A DNA stretch of 5,199 bases from Clostridia bacterium (lineage in GTDB: Bacteria > Bacillota_A > Clostridia > Oscillospirales > Acutalibacteraceae): contig JAFYUD010000246.1 of the NCBI GenBank assembly GCA_017549665.1, positions 1 through 5,199 of the forward strand. Direction: 5' to 3'. The notes below the pieces were generated by a model. It did no database searches, had not been told where the DNA came from, and worked only from the letters and a program-made list of their open reading frames with translations. The position numbers and the translations under genes are program-made. This document shows positions 4,016 through 5,199 of the stretch, piece after piece. Position 1 is the stretch's first letter. Each line of letters begins with the position of its first letter.

Positions 4016-5199
4016 ATGTTATATAAGAAAAATACGGAAAAATCACTTTCACCCGAGCTTTTCAGAAATCCTACAAGCGAATACAGAGGCACACCCTTCT
4101 GGGCGTGGAACTGTAAGCTTGAAAAGGATGAGCTTTGCAGACAGATTGACATTTTCAAGGAAATGGGTCTGGGCGGCTTTCATATGCACGTAAGAACGGG
4201 TATGGCAACGCCTTATCTTTCCGACGAGTATATGGATATCGTAAAGTGCTGCGTCGAAAAGGCAAAGAGTGAAAATATGCTTGCATGGCTTTACGATGAG
4301 GACAGATGGCCCTCAGGTGCGGCAGGCGGTCTTGTTACAAAAGACCCCGAATTCCGTTCACGTTATCTTCTTTTTACTCACACCTCCTATGAGGAAAACA
4401 GTGATACTCAGGTTGACACTGATTCCCGTGCGGCAGGCGGAAGAACATGTAACGGTGACCTGCTTGCAGTGTATGATGTTGTTCTCGATGAGCAGGGGTT
4501 CCTTGCTTCATATAAGAGAATCGGCAGGGATGACGTAGCAGAAGGTGACAAGTGGTATGCTTATACTGAGGCATGTAATTCATCAAGCTGGTATAACAAT
4601 CAGGCTTATGTCGACACTCTCAATAAGAAAGCAATCGAAAAGTTCATTGAAGTGACACATGAAAGATACGATGAAACTGTAGGTGCTGATTTCGGTGACG
4701 CAATTCCTGCTATCTTTACTGATGAGCCTCAGTTTTCACATAAGGGAACTTTCAACAACTCAACCGATAAGGATGACGTAACGCTTCCGTGGACAATGGA
4801 TCTTCCCGATACATACAAGGCAATGTACGGTAATGACATTCTTGATCATATTCCTGAGCTTTTCTGGGATTTTGCAGACGAAAAGGTTAGCATCAACAGA
4901 TATCATTACCATGACCATATTGCAGAGCGTTTTTCCGAGGCTTTTGCTGATACAGTCGGCGGCTGGTGCAGAAATCACGGCATCGCACTGACAGGTCACA
5001 TGATGGAAGAGCCTACACTCCGCAGTCAGACTGCAGCACTCGGTGAAGCCATGCGTTCATACCGTAGCTTTGATCTTCCCGGTATTGATATGCTTTGTAA
5101 CAGCTATGAATTCACAACTGCAAAGCAGGCACAGTCTGCGGCACATCAGTTCGGCTATGAGGGCGTTCTTTCTGAGCTTTACGGCGTTACGGGCTGGGA
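4016..5199 (+). CDS. GH106-like (alpha-L-rhamnosidase-like) glycoside hydrolase, N-terminal 394 residues (runs off the right edge)
   Basis: The frame is open from the ATG at 4016 to the end of the window, with no stop in 394 codons plus two bases. A perfect AGGAGG precedes the start. Motifs in order: F28-W-A-W-N; G54-F-H-M-H-V-R-T-G62; Y93-D-E-D-R-W-P-S-G-A-A-G-G105; F234-T-D-E237-P-Q-F; G327-H-M-M-E-E-P333; and S386-E387-L-Y-G. The run of acidic motifs at likely strand ends fits a TIM-barrel retaining or inverting hydrolase. From memory the F-W-x-W-N and W-P-S-G-x-x-G-G motifs recall GH106-type alpha-L-rhamnosidases and related uncharacterised Firmicutes hydrolases of about 900-1100 residues, so well over half may be missing here. 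E237, E331/E332 and E387 are candidate catalytic acids by inference only. The N-terminus is polar with no signal peptide, which points to a cytoplasmic enzyme acting on imported oligosaccharide. It is the second gene after the oxidoreductase, with a gap of ten bases. Substrate assignment is uncertain. Confidence 0.8.
   Translation, partial: MLYKKNTEKSLSPELFRNPTSEYRGTPFWAWNCKLEKDELCRQIDIFKEMGLGGFHMHVRTGMATPYLSDEYMDIVKCCVEKAKSENMLAWLYDEDRWPSGAAGGLVTKDPEFRSRYLLFTHTSYEENSDTQVDTDSRAAGGRTCNGDLLAVYDVVLDEQGFLASYKRIGRDDVAEGDKWYAYTEACNSSSWYNNQAYVDTLNKKAIEKFIEVTHERYDETVGADFGDAIPAIFTDEPQFSHKGTFNNSTDKDDVTLPWTMDLPDTYKAMYGNDILDHIPELFWDFADEKVSINRYHYHDHIAERFSEAFADTVGGWCRNHGIALTGHMMEEPTLRSQTAALGEAMRSYRSFDLPGIDMLCNSYEFTTAKQAQSAAHQFGYEGVLSELYGVTGW

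Noticed and set aside
4269..4538. 89-codon plus-strand open frame in another phase inside the GH106-like gene
   Set aside because: The overlapping frame from 4016 is open for 394 codons with clear glycoside hydrolase motifs and a consensus ribosome binding site. This one has none of these.
1..5199. CRISPR array, tRNA, riboswitch or mobile element
   Set aside because: No regularly spaced repeats, cloverleaf, conserved leader fold, transposase or integrase coding sequence, or terminal inverted repeats were found on either strand. Nearly all of the DNA is accounted for by six genes and two short intergenic regions.

Overview
The window looks like chromosomal DNA of a fermentative, probably gut-dwelling Clostridia (Oscillospiraceae/Ruminococcus-like). 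This rests on AGGAGG-type ribosome binding sites before every gene, very A/T-rich intergenic DNA, tight operons and the protein families present. The taxonomic guess is an inference from style, not a database match. No rRNA, tRNA, CRISPR array, insertion sequence or phage gene was seen.

Layout. Everything left of about 2890 is on the minus strand and everything right of about 3030 is on the plus strand, with a 146-base divergent promoter region between them. Reading leftward there is a three-gene operon: a GNAT acetyltransferase (2887-2333), a 455-residue polytopic membrane protein of unknown function (2336-969, ATGA start/stop overlap with the previous gene) and a HAD-IIA sugar-phosphatase-like hydrolase (954-178). 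It ends at a strong intrinsic terminator (157-118). A near-consensus promoter overlaps that terminator and drives the next minus-strand gene, a GH13 alpha-glucosidase/amylase-type enzyme of which only the first 20 residues are in the window (59-1).

Reading rightward, an extended -10 promoter drives a Gfo/Idh/MocA-type NAD(P)-dependent oxidoreductase (3034-4005). Ten bases later comes a large GH106-like (alpha-L-rhamnosidase-like) glycoside hydrolase (from 4016), which is open to the right edge; 394 codons are visible.

Function as a whole. The locus is best read as carbohydrate metabolism. The two glycoside hydrolases show no signal peptide, so they probably act inside the cell on imported oligosaccharides. 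The oxidoreductase is translationally close to the GH106-like enzyme and may work on its substrate or product. The least understood parts are the membrane protein and the GH106-like/oxidoreductase pair. I see no clear proof of a new system; the findings list what deserves a check.
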